Assembly (NCBI GenBank): GCA_012963655.1
Contig: DTVI01000230.1
Coordinates: 14,370 to 22,080, forward strand
Source: Sulfurimonas sp.
Lineage (GTDB): Bacteria > Campylobacterota > Campylobacteria > Campylobacterales > Sulfurimonadaceae
Reading direction: 5' to 3'
Length of the DNA: 7,711 nt
How positions within the stretch are numbered: position 1 is the first letter of the stretch; every line of letters begins with the position of its first letter. Below the pieces are notes generated by a model. It was not told where the DNA came from. It made no database searches and saw only the letters and a program-made list of their open reading frames with translations. The position numbers and the translations under genes were made by a program. Below are positions 1-5,408 of this stretch, piece by piece.

Positions 1-1
1 A

Positions 2-79
2 TTGCTTTTAAACTTGTGTGTAAAACTCTTCATAATTCCATTTCTAAATAATTTTTTAGGTCGATTGAAACATATATAA
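2..79 (+). CDS. Possible C-terminal tail of an upstream hydrophobic protein (partial)
   Basis: A frame entering from the left edge stays open for 25 codons and ends at TAA 77-79. The encoded residues are rich in Leu, Ile and Phe (starting LLLNLCVKLF and ending GRLKHI), like the end of a membrane protein. No family can be recognised from so little. Two other readings of the same bases are also open: a plus-strand frame ending at 49-51, and a minus-strand frame starting with ATG at 31-33. The assignment is therefore a weak preference based on hydrophobic composition. In some relatives trpS precedes serS, but nothing here resembles a TrpS C-terminus. Confidence 0.22.
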   Translation: MLLNLCVKLFIIPFLNNFLGRLKHI

Positions 80-130
80 CTCCCCTTAATGTTAACGCCC
101 AAGGAGAGTCTAAGCACAAAGGAGTTTTTT
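78..130 (+). terminator. Weak terminator-like pair of competing hairpins before serS
   Basis: Positions 79-87 pair with 101-109 (nine positions, one C-A mismatch, 13-base loop). Positions 78-83 (AACTCC) can alternatively pair with 121-126 (GGAGTT), which runs into six T at 125-130. The second pairing followed by the T run resembles an intrinsic terminator for whatever lies upstream, but its 37-base loop is long. The serS promoter at 130-138 lies just after it, so these hairpins would not be in the serS transcript started there. Confidence 0.3.
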
Positions 131-138
131 GCTATACT
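130..138 (+). promoter_or_regulatory. Extended -10 promoter of serS
   Basis: TGC followed by TATACT (133-138) is a good extended -10 element. A T-rich tract (125-130) lies immediately upstream in place of a -35 box, as is usual for sigma-70 promoters in Campylobacterota. Transcription would start near 145, giving a leader of about 20 bases. The Shine-Dalgarno AGGA at 157-160 sits five bases before the serS ATG. Confidence 0.55.
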
Positions 139-165
139 TACTCACTTATAAAAAATAGGAATTTC

Positions 166-1410
166 ATGATAGATATTAAACTTTTACATAAAGATTTTGA
201 CGCAGTAGCAACAATGTTGCAAAGAAGAAAAATTGATGCAAGCTTACTTGAAGAACTTAAAAATGTTCACCAAACCTTTAAAACAACGCAGCAAGAACTA
301 GAAGCCGCGCAAGCCATAAAAAATGAAAAGTCAAAACTTTTTGGTCAGTATATGAAAGAGAAAAAAGACATTACTGAGTTAAAAGAAGTCATAGAACTTA
401 ATAAAAAAATCATGCAAGAAAAACAAGAGTTATCACGTATTCAAGAAGAAAATCTTTATACTATTTTAAGAGCCATTCCTAATATTCCAGATGAGGATGT
501 TCCTCTTGGAAAAGATGAAGACGAAAACATTGAAATTAAAAAAGTTTTAGAGCCTAAAACATTTTCATTTACACCAAAAGAGCACTGGGACTTAGCCAAA
601 AATGGTTGGATTGACTTTGAAAAAGGTGTTAAGGTAGCTAAAAGCCGTTTTTCTGTTATTGCTGGTATGGGCGCTAAGATAGAACGCGCCTTAGTTAACT
701 TTATGCTTGATTTTAATGCTGAACGTGGTTTTGGCGAAGTATCTGTCCCTGTTATTACAAATAAACCTTGTTTAATGGGAACGGGTCAACTTCCAAAATT
801 TGAAGATGATTTATATAAGATTGAGGGTGAAGACTTATACCTCATTCCAACAGGTGAAGTACCTGTGACTAATCTCTTTCAAGATGAAATCATCCCTTCA
901 AGTGAACTACCTATTAAAATGACAGCCTTTACACAATGTTTTAGAAAAGAAGCAGGCGCGGCAGGAAGAGATACAAGAGGTATCATCCGTCAGCACCAAT
1001 TTCCAAAAGTTGAGTTAGTTGCTATATCTACACAAGAACAAAGTGATAAGGTTTTTGAAGAGATGGTAGCTTGTGCTTCTGATATGTTAGAAGCATTAGG
1101 CCTTCCATACAAGCAAATGCAACTTTGTACAGGAGATATGGGCTTTTCAGCAGCAAGAACCATAGACCTTGAAGTATGGTTACCAGGGCAGCAAACCTAT
1201 AGAGAAATCTCTTCTATCTCAAACACAAGAGACTTCCAAGCAAGACGTGCAAAAATCCGTTATAAAGACGGAAAGAAAAATATCTTAGCCCATACACTTA
1301 ACGGCTCATCTTTAGCAGTTGGTCGTACTATGGTAGCGATCATGGAAAATTATCAAAACGAAGATGGAGGCATTGACATTCCAGAAGTTTTAAAGCCTTA
1401 TATAAAATAA
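166..1410 (+). CDS. serS: Serine--tRNA ligase SerS
   Basis: This cytoplasmic class II aminoacyl-tRNA synthetase charges tRNA-Ser with serine via seryl-adenylate; it also serylates tRNA-Sec where that exists. At 414 residues it is the usual bacterial length. Residues 1-110 form the charged, heptad-rich N-terminal arm (helical region about 27-105) that grips the tRNA-Ser long variable arm. The catalytic core follows: TGE at 229-231 in the serine pocket, motif 2 at about 259-279 (FRKEAGAAGRDTRG then RQHQF), and motif 3 at 378-388 (LNGSSLAVGRT). All expected motifs are present, so the gene should be functional. ATG at 166 is chosen because the standard MIDIKLL start is complete and AGGA lies five bases upstream. 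The gene is monocistronic here: the next gene is convergent. The last 135 bases have a degenerate second copy at 2181-2312. Confidence 0.97.
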   Translation: MIDIKLLHKDFDAVATMLQRRKIDASLLEELKNVHQTFKTTQQELEAAQAIKNEKSKLFGQYMKEKKDITELKEVIELNKKIMQEKQELSRIQEENLYTILRAIPNIPDEDVPLGKDEDENIEIKKVLEPKTFSFTPKEHWDLAKNGWIDFEKGVKVAKSRFSVIAGMGAKIERALVNFMLDFNAERGFGEVSVPVITNKPCLMGTGQLPKFEDDLYKIEGEDLYLIPTGEVPVTNLFQDEIIPSSELPIKMTAFTQCFRKEAGAAGRDTRGIIRQHQFPKVELVAISTQEQSDKVFEEMVACASDMLEALGLPYKQMQLCTGDMGFSAARTIDLEVWLPGQQTYREISSISNTRDFQARRAKIRYKDGKKNILAHTLNGSSLAVGRTMVAIMENYQNEDGGIDIPEVLKPYIK

Positions 1411-1429
1411 GGTTCTTTAGCTCTTTATT

Positions 1430-1471
1430 AACATAGGCAGATTTAACTGCCTGTTAGCTACCATCCTTTTT
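1430..1471 (+). terminator. Terminator-like hairpin after serS
   Basis: AACA (1430-1433) and GGCAG (1436-1440) pair with CTGCC (1447-1451) and TGTT (1452-1455), leaving a two-base TA bulge and the loop ATTTAA. An alternative register pairs 1435-1440 perfectly with 1447-1452. The following T run (1467-1471) is 12 bases away from the stem, so it is a mediocre intrinsic terminator. It lies between the convergent serS and HNH genes and could serve either, although the minus-strand side also lacks a T run. Confidence 0.45.
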
Positions 1472-1493
1472 CTCCAAGACTTACTCTAAAAAA

Positions 1494-2015
1494 TTAATTA
1501 AATATTTTCATATGAGATATATACCTATTATAAACTTCATCAGCTATTTTATTTTGACGAGACATTGAATAAGTTTCTCTCCATAAAGCAGGTGTACCAT
1601 GTGGACTTAAAGCATTTCCTACATGATGAGCTTTACATAAAGGGATTAAGCGTTTGTGATTTTTTTTATCTGTGCTAGTTAATTTCACATGATGCCAGTC
1701 CTGAACAGGTCTATTACAAACCATACAAAAGGACGTATGCAATTGAGCATCTTCATGTAGCCATTGTAAGTAAGATAGTTCCTCTACTTTAACCTTTGGC
1801 TTTGACTTAATAATTAATCTTTCTTTTCCAAAGCTACCCTTTGATGGGCCTTTTCCAAAATCACCATTAGATTGCTTCTTTCCAAAACTACCTCTTGATA
1901 CTTTTCCGAAACTTCCCTTTGAACTCTTTCCAAAATTACCATTTGAGGTTTTTCCAAAGGTAGATTCTTTTTTGGGTTTGATACGGGTACTACTTACTTG
2001 TTGAGCTTTAGTCAT
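1494..2015 (-). CDS. Small HNH-type nuclease with FGK-repeat N-terminal tail
   Basis: The 173-residue protein has two parts. Residues 20-64 are a basic, glycine-rich, probably disordered tract of five units, each starting FGK (FGKTSNGN, FGKSSKGS, FGKVSRGS, FGKKQSNGD, FGKGPSKGS). Residues 97-149 form a compact zinc-type HNH domain: C97-x2-C100, WHH at 107-109, IPLC ending at C127, HH at 130-131, then HG at 139-140 and W145. The paired Cys/His residues look like a structural zinc site and H108/H109 like the catalytic His region. This layout resembles phage DUF968 and Ref-like (RecA-dependent nuclease) HNH proteins, but I cannot assign the exact family. The basic tail probably binds nucleic acid. 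AGGA at 2021-2024 (minus) supports the ATG at 2013-2015. No partner methylase, terminase or toxin gene is adjacent. It sits between serS and a displaced serS 3' fragment, suggesting a mobile or homing-like origin. Confidence 0.8.
   Translation of the reverse strand: MTKAQQVSSTRIKPKKESTFGKTSNGNFGKSSKGSFGKVSRGSFGKKQSNGDFGKGPSKGSFGKERLIIKSKPKVKVEELSYLQWLHEDAQLHTSFCMVCNRPVQDWHHVKLTSTDKKNHKRLIPLCKAHHVGNALSPHGTPALWRETYSMSRQNKIADEVYNRYISHMKIFN
1824..1958 (-). repeat. In-gene tandem repeat of 24/27 bases coding FGK units
   Basis: Five consecutive units encode FGK plus five or six residues, three of 8 residues and two of 9, followed by a terminal FGK. At DNA level the units share the TTTGGAAA/TTTGGAAAG-like core on the minus strand but differ between units. 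The array has therefore diverged and is not a fresh slippage product. Unit number could still vary between strains and would lengthen or shorten the basic tail without disturbing the frame. Confidence 0.8.
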
Positions 2016-2021
2016 TACTAT

Positions 2022-2058
2022 CCTATATATTTGAAATGTACTTTACGCAAAATATAGG
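2022..2058 (-). promoter_or_regulatory. Leader hairpin covering the HNH gene Shine-Dalgarno
   Basis: CCTATAT (2022-2028) and ATATAGG (2052-2058) are perfect 7-base inverted repeats; two more pairs form after one mismatch. In the minus-strand transcript the downstream arm ATATAGG contains the AGG of the Shine-Dalgarno AGGA (2021-2024), six bases before the ATG. Folding would hide the ribosome site, giving low or conditional translation of the nuclease. The palindrome could instead be a protein-binding operator. The transcription start is unknown: if the -10 is the TATATT within the upstream arm, that arm would not be transcribed and only the operator reading would remain. Confidence 0.4.
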
Positions 2059-2082
2059 ATAAAGGGAAATTATTAGGCAGAA

Positions 2083-2165
2083 TGCAATACTTTTTTATTA
2101 GTATCCGCTACAAGAACAGGCGGTCTCACGGAGAAGTTTCTCAGAAATAAACCGTGGAAATTGCA
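2083..2165. other. Hairpin-rich segment, unidentified
   Basis: Between the HNH gene and the serS fragment lies a locally GC-richer stretch dense in short inverted repeats. TGCAA (2083-2087) and TTGCA (2161-2165) can close the whole segment. Inside it are ATACT/AGTAT (2087-2091/2100-2104, competing for one base), CCGC/GCGG (2105-2108/2120-2123), and CACGG/CCGTG (2127-2131/2152-2156) enclosing GAGA/TCTC (2131-2134/2139-2142). No open frame with a start codon and ribosome site fits on either strand. It could be a small structured RNA, the end of a lost mobile element or an attachment-like site. Each stem is only four or five pairs, so chance folding is a real possibility. Confidence 0.3.
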
Positions 2166-2180
2166 AAGTAATATTTCTAT

Positions 2181-2312
2181 AAAAATATCTTAGCCCTTGG
2201 TCGTACTATGGTAGCTATTATGTTGCATGAATTATTAAAATGAAGACAGAAGCATTCTAAAGTCCACTGCGCTTCTGTTATTGCAGAAGTATTAAAACCT
2301 TAGATAAAATAG
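2181..2312 (+). pseudogene. serS: Displaced, decayed copy of the serS 3' end
   Basis: Positions 2181-2196 are identical to serS 1276-1291, and 2197-2215 are identical to serS 1319-1337. The 27 serS bases between these blocks (nine codons, including NGSS of motif 3) are missing here in frame. The copy reads KNILA, then LGRTMVAIM, like the SerS C-terminus. After an altered middle with an in-frame TGA and an insertion, 2281-2311 match serS 1379-1409 at 27 of 31 positions. That last block codes IAEVLKP-stop-IK-stop against SerS IPEVLKPYIK-stop. The two changes in the codons just after the identical block (GCT ATT against GCG ATC) are synonymous. The fragment lacks catalytic parts and cannot be functional. 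It lies 905 bases downstream of the matching serS bases in the same orientation, with the HNH gene between. Confidence 0.85.
2246..2278. repeat. Perfect 8-base inverted repeat inside the serS fragment
   Basis: ACAGAAGC (2246-2253) and GCTTCTGT (2271-2278) are perfect inverted repeats with a 17-base loop. They lie in the part of the serS fragment where about 20 extra bases interrupt homology to serS. The repeat may mark a small insertion or fold-back rearrangement rather than a functional hairpin. No T run follows it. Confidence 0.45.
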
Positions 2313-2405
2313 ACCTTATCTGCACTAGCTTCCTGCCTATATCCTTAACTTTATATTTTTAAAGGCTCTTTTTAAGTTTTTATTTCTTCATTTACCTTGA
2401 ACAAA

Positions 2406-4109
2406 TTACGACGAACAGGTAATATGAGATATTCCCGCAATCTCAAAGAACTCAGATGGCTTCAGGCTATAGTATTTCTCTTCCACGTCTTTGGACTGCT
2501 CAGCGTATGGGTTTATCATGATTTCTTGCATCTCTTTTATTAGAGTGTAGTCTCCCTCAGTGGCTTGCTGATAGGCAGGAACAAGATACCATTCTCGTAA
2601 ACTGTATTTTGGGTTTACTAGTTTCATAGCTTTAGAAAGTTCCTCACACGAAGTTGCCTCCACATTAATGAGTGATTTCCATTTTGCAAACCACTCCGAC
2701 CAGCTCTTTAAGAGTCCTTCATTCGTCGAGTTCTTATAAAAACTTTTTTTAAGTCCTTCAATGTCCTCAGGTATCTCTGAGAGCTCGCGAAAGAAGATAG
2801 TGTAATCTACAGAAGTTTGCACCATAAGCATTTTGAGCTTGTTCAATAATGATTCATCAAAAGTATCAAGTCCAAGCTTAGATGCCCACATCTTTTCCAT
2901 TTGTTCTTTCATGACCTTCGAAAAGCCTCTTGCAATCTCATCAAGCTCAAGCATAGAGTTTCTTTCAGTCTTTAACAAGGGTTGTAAAGCCATACAAAAC
3001 GTATGGAAGTTACGTTCCGCTGCCACGGGTTGATTGAAGAATGAATAGTGTTTTCCCCCACCCGTCCACGGCTGATAGGAAGAATCAAACACATCTATAA
3101 ATCCAAAAGGACCATAATCAAGTGTGAAGCCACCTGCCGCGCAGTTGTCACTATTGAAGTTTCCTTGGCAATAACCAACACGAATCCAATTTGCCACGAG
3201 AGATGAAAGACGGTTACGAAATTCACTCGCAAGTAATACCACTTTTTCCATGGTAGTTAAGTTTTTATCAATTACTTCACTGTATTCTCTATCAACCAAG
3301 TGCAAGACAATCTGTTCTAGCTCTTCCATCGCTTTAGGGTGCTCATTTTTACGGGCACGGCGACCAAAGAGTTCAACTTGACCAACACGAATAAATGAAG
3401 GTGCGACCCTTGTTGAGATAGCAACGGCTTCTTCTATCATTACTTCAGGATCTTTTGAATACGATCCATCTCTAAACCATGGTCTCTGTACCTTTTCAAT
3501 GTTTGAGGTATACAAACTCAAAGAGCGTGATGTTGATATGCCAAGTGCATGCATATGCTCTTGTGCTAAAAACTCACGGATGCTAGAGCGCAAGACTGCA
3601 CGACCGTCTGCACCGCGACAATATGGAGTTCTACCACCACCTTTAAGCTGCATTTCCCAGCGCTTGCCATTAATCACACCCTCAAAGACAGACATTGCTC
3701 GACCGTCACCGTATCCATTACCCGTTTGGAAGGGACACTGCTGATAATATTCGGTTCCATAAATAGAAAGAGCATATCCACATGCCCAACCGAGCTTACT
3801 CATTTGTTCTGGTACCTGAGAAAGATCCCCTGAGAACATACGAACGAAGTCATCTGATTGTGCCAAGCTATCTGCAAAGCCTAGTTCATTAAAGAAGGTC
3901 TTACTGTGTGCAATGTACACTGGGTCTTTTATTGGCGTTGGATTTACAGGAACATAATGCCCCGTAAAAACTTCTCGAGGAGAGTAATCAACACCGTCTG
4001 CTGTCGCAGTAGGATCGCAATTAAGAGTGTCCATTAAAGAGTAATCTGCCAACTTCGAAAGATCCACGAGGGTTTCTACAGCCCCTGAGCCTTGTTTTAT
4101 TTCTTTCAT
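2406..4109 (-). CDS. selO: Protein adenylyltransferase SelO/YdiU family
   Basis: SelO proteins have a kinase-like fold that binds ATP in flipped orientation and transfers AMP to Ser/Thr/Tyr of target proteins; the E. coli enzyme is linked to oxidative stress. Visible signatures are GYGDGRAM (132-139, cf. LGDGRA), LKGGGRTPYCRGADGRAVLR (155-174) with nucleotide-contacting K156, E179 in SIREF, and the metal-binding pair N322 (FNSDN) and D331 (DYGPFGF). The K-E spacing of 23 and the N-D spacing of 9 agree with the spacing I recall for the characterised Pseudomonas enzyme. It ends TCSS with Cys565 at the position that is selenocysteine in animal SelO. At 567 residues it is longer than E. coli YdiU (about 478), with a different N-terminal third, so it belongs to a divergent subgroup. 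AAGGAAGA (4113-4120) supports the ATG. Sampled GC of 43-48% exceeds that of its neighbours, suggesting transfer. It stands alone on the minus strand. Confidence 0.92.
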   Translation of the reverse strand: MKEIKQGSGAVETLVDLSKLADYSLMDTLNCDPTATADGVDYSPREVFTGHYVPVNPTPIKDPVYIAHSKTFFNELGFADSLAQSDDFVRMFSGDLSQVPEQMSKLGWACGYALSIYGTEYYQQCPFQTGNGYGDGRAMSVFEGVINGKRWEMQLKGGGRTPYCRGADGRAVLRSSIREFLAQEHMHALGISTSRSLSLYTSNIEKVQRPWFRDGSYSKDPEVMIEEAVAISTRVAPSFIRVGQVELFGRRARKNEHPKAMEELEQIVLHLVDREYSEVIDKNLTTMEKVVLLASEFRNRLSSLVANWIRVGYCQGNFNSDNCAAGGFTLDYGPFGFIDVFDSSYQPWTGGGKHYSFFNQPVAAERNFHTFCMALQPLLKTERNSMLELDEIARGFSKVMKEQMEKMWASKLGLDTFDESLLNKLKMLMVQTSVDYTIFFRELSEIPEDIEGLKKSFYKNSTNEGLLKSWSEWFAKWKSLINVEATSCEELSKAMKLVNPKYSLREWYLVPAYQQATEGDYTLIKEMQEIMINPYAEQSKDVEEKYYSLKPSEFFEIAGISHITCSS

Positions 4110-4210
4110 ATATCTTCCTTATTTTAGAAACGTACGCCCCAGAGAAAAAGAAAAGCTAAAAACAATACTTTTAACATTTCAATTCACCCAATAACAAATA
4201 AATTTTTAAA

Positions 4211-4216
4211 ATTATA
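4211..4216 (-). promoter_or_regulatory. Candidate -10 box for selO
   Basis: On the minus strand this is a perfect TATAAT. Transcription would start near 4203 and give a leader of about 95 bases before the selO ATG. No convincing -35 hexamer is seen at the expected distance. A perfect hexamer is easy to find by chance in such AT-rich DNA, so confidence is moderate. Confidence 0.4.
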
Positions 4217-4404
4217 CACTTCTTTTTTCATTTCTTAGAGGCTACTTCACTTACTTGAATAAAAATTATTGAATTTACAATAACTGCAGTATGGCTAAGG
4301 CTATTTACTTAATTTAAATATGTAAACATCTTGATTTCAAGCTTCTATACGCGATATTTTTTTCTTTTAAAAAAATAATAATGATAGAAAAGTTTTATAA
4401 ATAG

Positions 4405-4410
4405 TATAAT
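4405..4410 (+). promoter_or_regulatory. Candidate -10 box upstream of the GGDEF remnant
   Basis: This is a perfect TATAAT preceded by an AT-rich stretch and followed by the GC-containing CGCTCCCC. A start would fall near 4417, before the readable part of the broken gene. It may be a relic of the gene's own promoter or a chance match. Confidence 0.3.
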
Positions 4411-4443
4411 CGCTCCCCTTTCTATCTCATCTTTAATTGTTAA

Positions 4444-5251
4444 TTACCAATTCTTCCTTCTTACTTATTTTGTATTTCATATTTAGCTTTTAAGAAAAAT
4501 AATTATCTCCTTATAGAAATTTTACTTTATTTAATGATATTTTGGATTTACACCTTATCTGGCATGCGTTTATATCATGCTATTGTTAGTTCTAGTATTG
4601 TATTTCTTCTGGGTATTATTGGACCTTATTTCTTTTATCCCCAACAAAGCAATGCCTTTTTATTTCACCTTACTTGGATGATTATTTCCTTTGCCTTTGA
4701 TCTTATTGGTGGGTTTTTAATGCAAGATTTTAAAAAAGTTAGCTTTTTAAAATAACATCAACTTAAAGAGCTCGCAAGCAGAGATCCCCTAACAGGTCTA
4801 CATAATCGTGTTCATTTTGATGAAACCTTGAAACTTGAACTAAGTCGAGCACTAAGATATCGACAACCCATTGGTTTGTTGATTATTGATCTTGATTTTT
4901 TTTTAAAAAATTAATGATAATTTTGGACATCTAATGCAGGATAAGGTCCTTATAAAAGTGGCTCAAGTCCTTAAAAATAATATCCGAAGCACAGATATTA
5001 TTTTTCGCTGGGAAGGTGAAGAATTTATTGTTTTATCTTTAAAAATTGATATAGACAATATCAATATGCTTTGTGAACATATACGCCATACCATCGAGCA
5101 AACAGCTTTTGATACTATTGATCCCATTATTCTTAGTATTGGAGCCATAATTAGTACGGATATAGATAATGTATCTAGTATTATTAAAAGAGCTGATGAC
5201 GCCTTATACCTTGCGAAAAATGAGGGGAGAAATTGCGTTACACCACTCTAA
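4444..5251 (+). pseudogene. Broken membrane-anchored GGDEF (diguanylate cyclase-like) gene
   Basis: Intact relatives make cyclic di-GMP from two GTP. The readable frame begins after TAA 4441-4443 with hydrophobic sequence (ending LLIEILLYLM) that continues into ATG 4534. That ATG has no ribosome site and falls inside a membrane helix, so the true N-terminus is lost. Two or three membrane helices follow to about 4735. An in-frame TAA (4753-4755) sits exactly in the linker before HQLKELASRDPLTGLHNR, the usual entry to a GGDEF domain. After LLIIDLDFF, one extra base within T9A6 (4896-4910) shifts the frame. The downstream frame resumes with INDNFGHLMQDKVL and runs to a normal domain end (DALYLAKNEGRN) at 5251. 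The inhibitory RxxD site (RSTD) is present five residues before the active loop, but the GGDEF motif reads EGEEF. Three lesions make a working full-length product unlikely; a short C-terminal piece from ATG 4934 has no clear ribosome site. Confidence 0.85.
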
Positions 5252-5285
5252 ATTATAAAGCTCTAAAACACCATATAAGTCTCTA

Positions 5286-5294
5286 TGTTATAAT
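5286..5294 (+). promoter_or_regulatory. Extended -10 promoter of the TPR gene
   Basis: TGT plus TATAAT (5289-5294) is a perfect extended -10. It lies about 35 bases after the GGDEF stop. Transcription would start near 5301, leaving a leader of about 108 bases before the GTG at 5409. This gives the TPR gene its own promoter now that it is cut off from serS by about 4 kb. Confidence 0.55.
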
Positions 5295-5374
5295 AAACTA
5301 CTTATAAAAAGTTCTTAGGCAAAGTTGGAAAGAAAAATGCTTAAGTATCTTAAATAATATTTTTTATAGACAAG

Positions 5375-5385
5375 GTGAATTTCAC
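5375..5385. promoter_or_regulatory. Short palindrome in the TPR gene leader
   Basis: GTGAA-T-TTCAC is an 11-base perfect palindrome, 24 bases before the GTG start and just before the Shine-Dalgarno. It could be a small operator, but palindromes of this size also arise by chance. No matching second site was seen in the window. Confidence 0.2.
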
Positions 5386-5408
5386 TAAGTCTTATTACAA
5401 GGAAGTGC

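Larger units (their letters stand above)
4121..4443. other. Divergent intergenic region between selO and the GGDEF remnant
   Basis: About 320 AT-rich bases separate the divergent selO and GGDEF units. They contain the selO leader and candidate -10 boxes on both strands. No open frame with a ribosome site is convincing, and I see no tRNA, repeat array or strong terminator. It may also contain unrecognisable N-terminal remains of the broken GGDEF gene, whose readable homology only begins near 4444. Confidence 0.5.

Noticed and set aside
1..33. Minus-strand gene starting at ATG 31-33 and leaving the left edge
   Set aside because: Eleven open codons and a weak GGA are too little to support it, and two plus-strand readings are equally open.
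1824..1958. CRISPR array
   Set aside because: The periodicity is 24/27 bases, has no unique spacers and is explained by the coding FGK repeats.
2101..2193. Short open readings on both strands through the hairpin-rich segment
   Set aside because: The plus-strand reading has no start codon, the minus-strand readings have no ribosome site, and none resembles a known family.
2302..2321. AGATAA/TTATCT hairpin as a terminator for selO
   Set aside because: It is only six AT-rich pairs, has no T run on the minus strand, and lies about 85 bases past the selO stop.
2833..3033. Plus-strand open frame of 66 codons
   Set aside because: It is antisense inside selO, has no ribosome site and no protein-like pattern.
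3499..3744. Plus-strand open frame of 81 codons with several Cys
   Set aside because: It lies wholly antisense to the conserved catalytic part of selO; the composition reflects the complementary codons.
4534..4755. A separate small membrane protein from ATG 4534
   Set aside because: There is no Shine-Dalgarno, the ATG falls inside a hydrophobic segment that continues upstream, and the downstream frame is the matching GGDEF domain.
4963..5148. Minus-strand open frame of 61 codons
   Set aside because: It is antisense to the GGDEF domain, whose plus-strand reading clearly matches the family.
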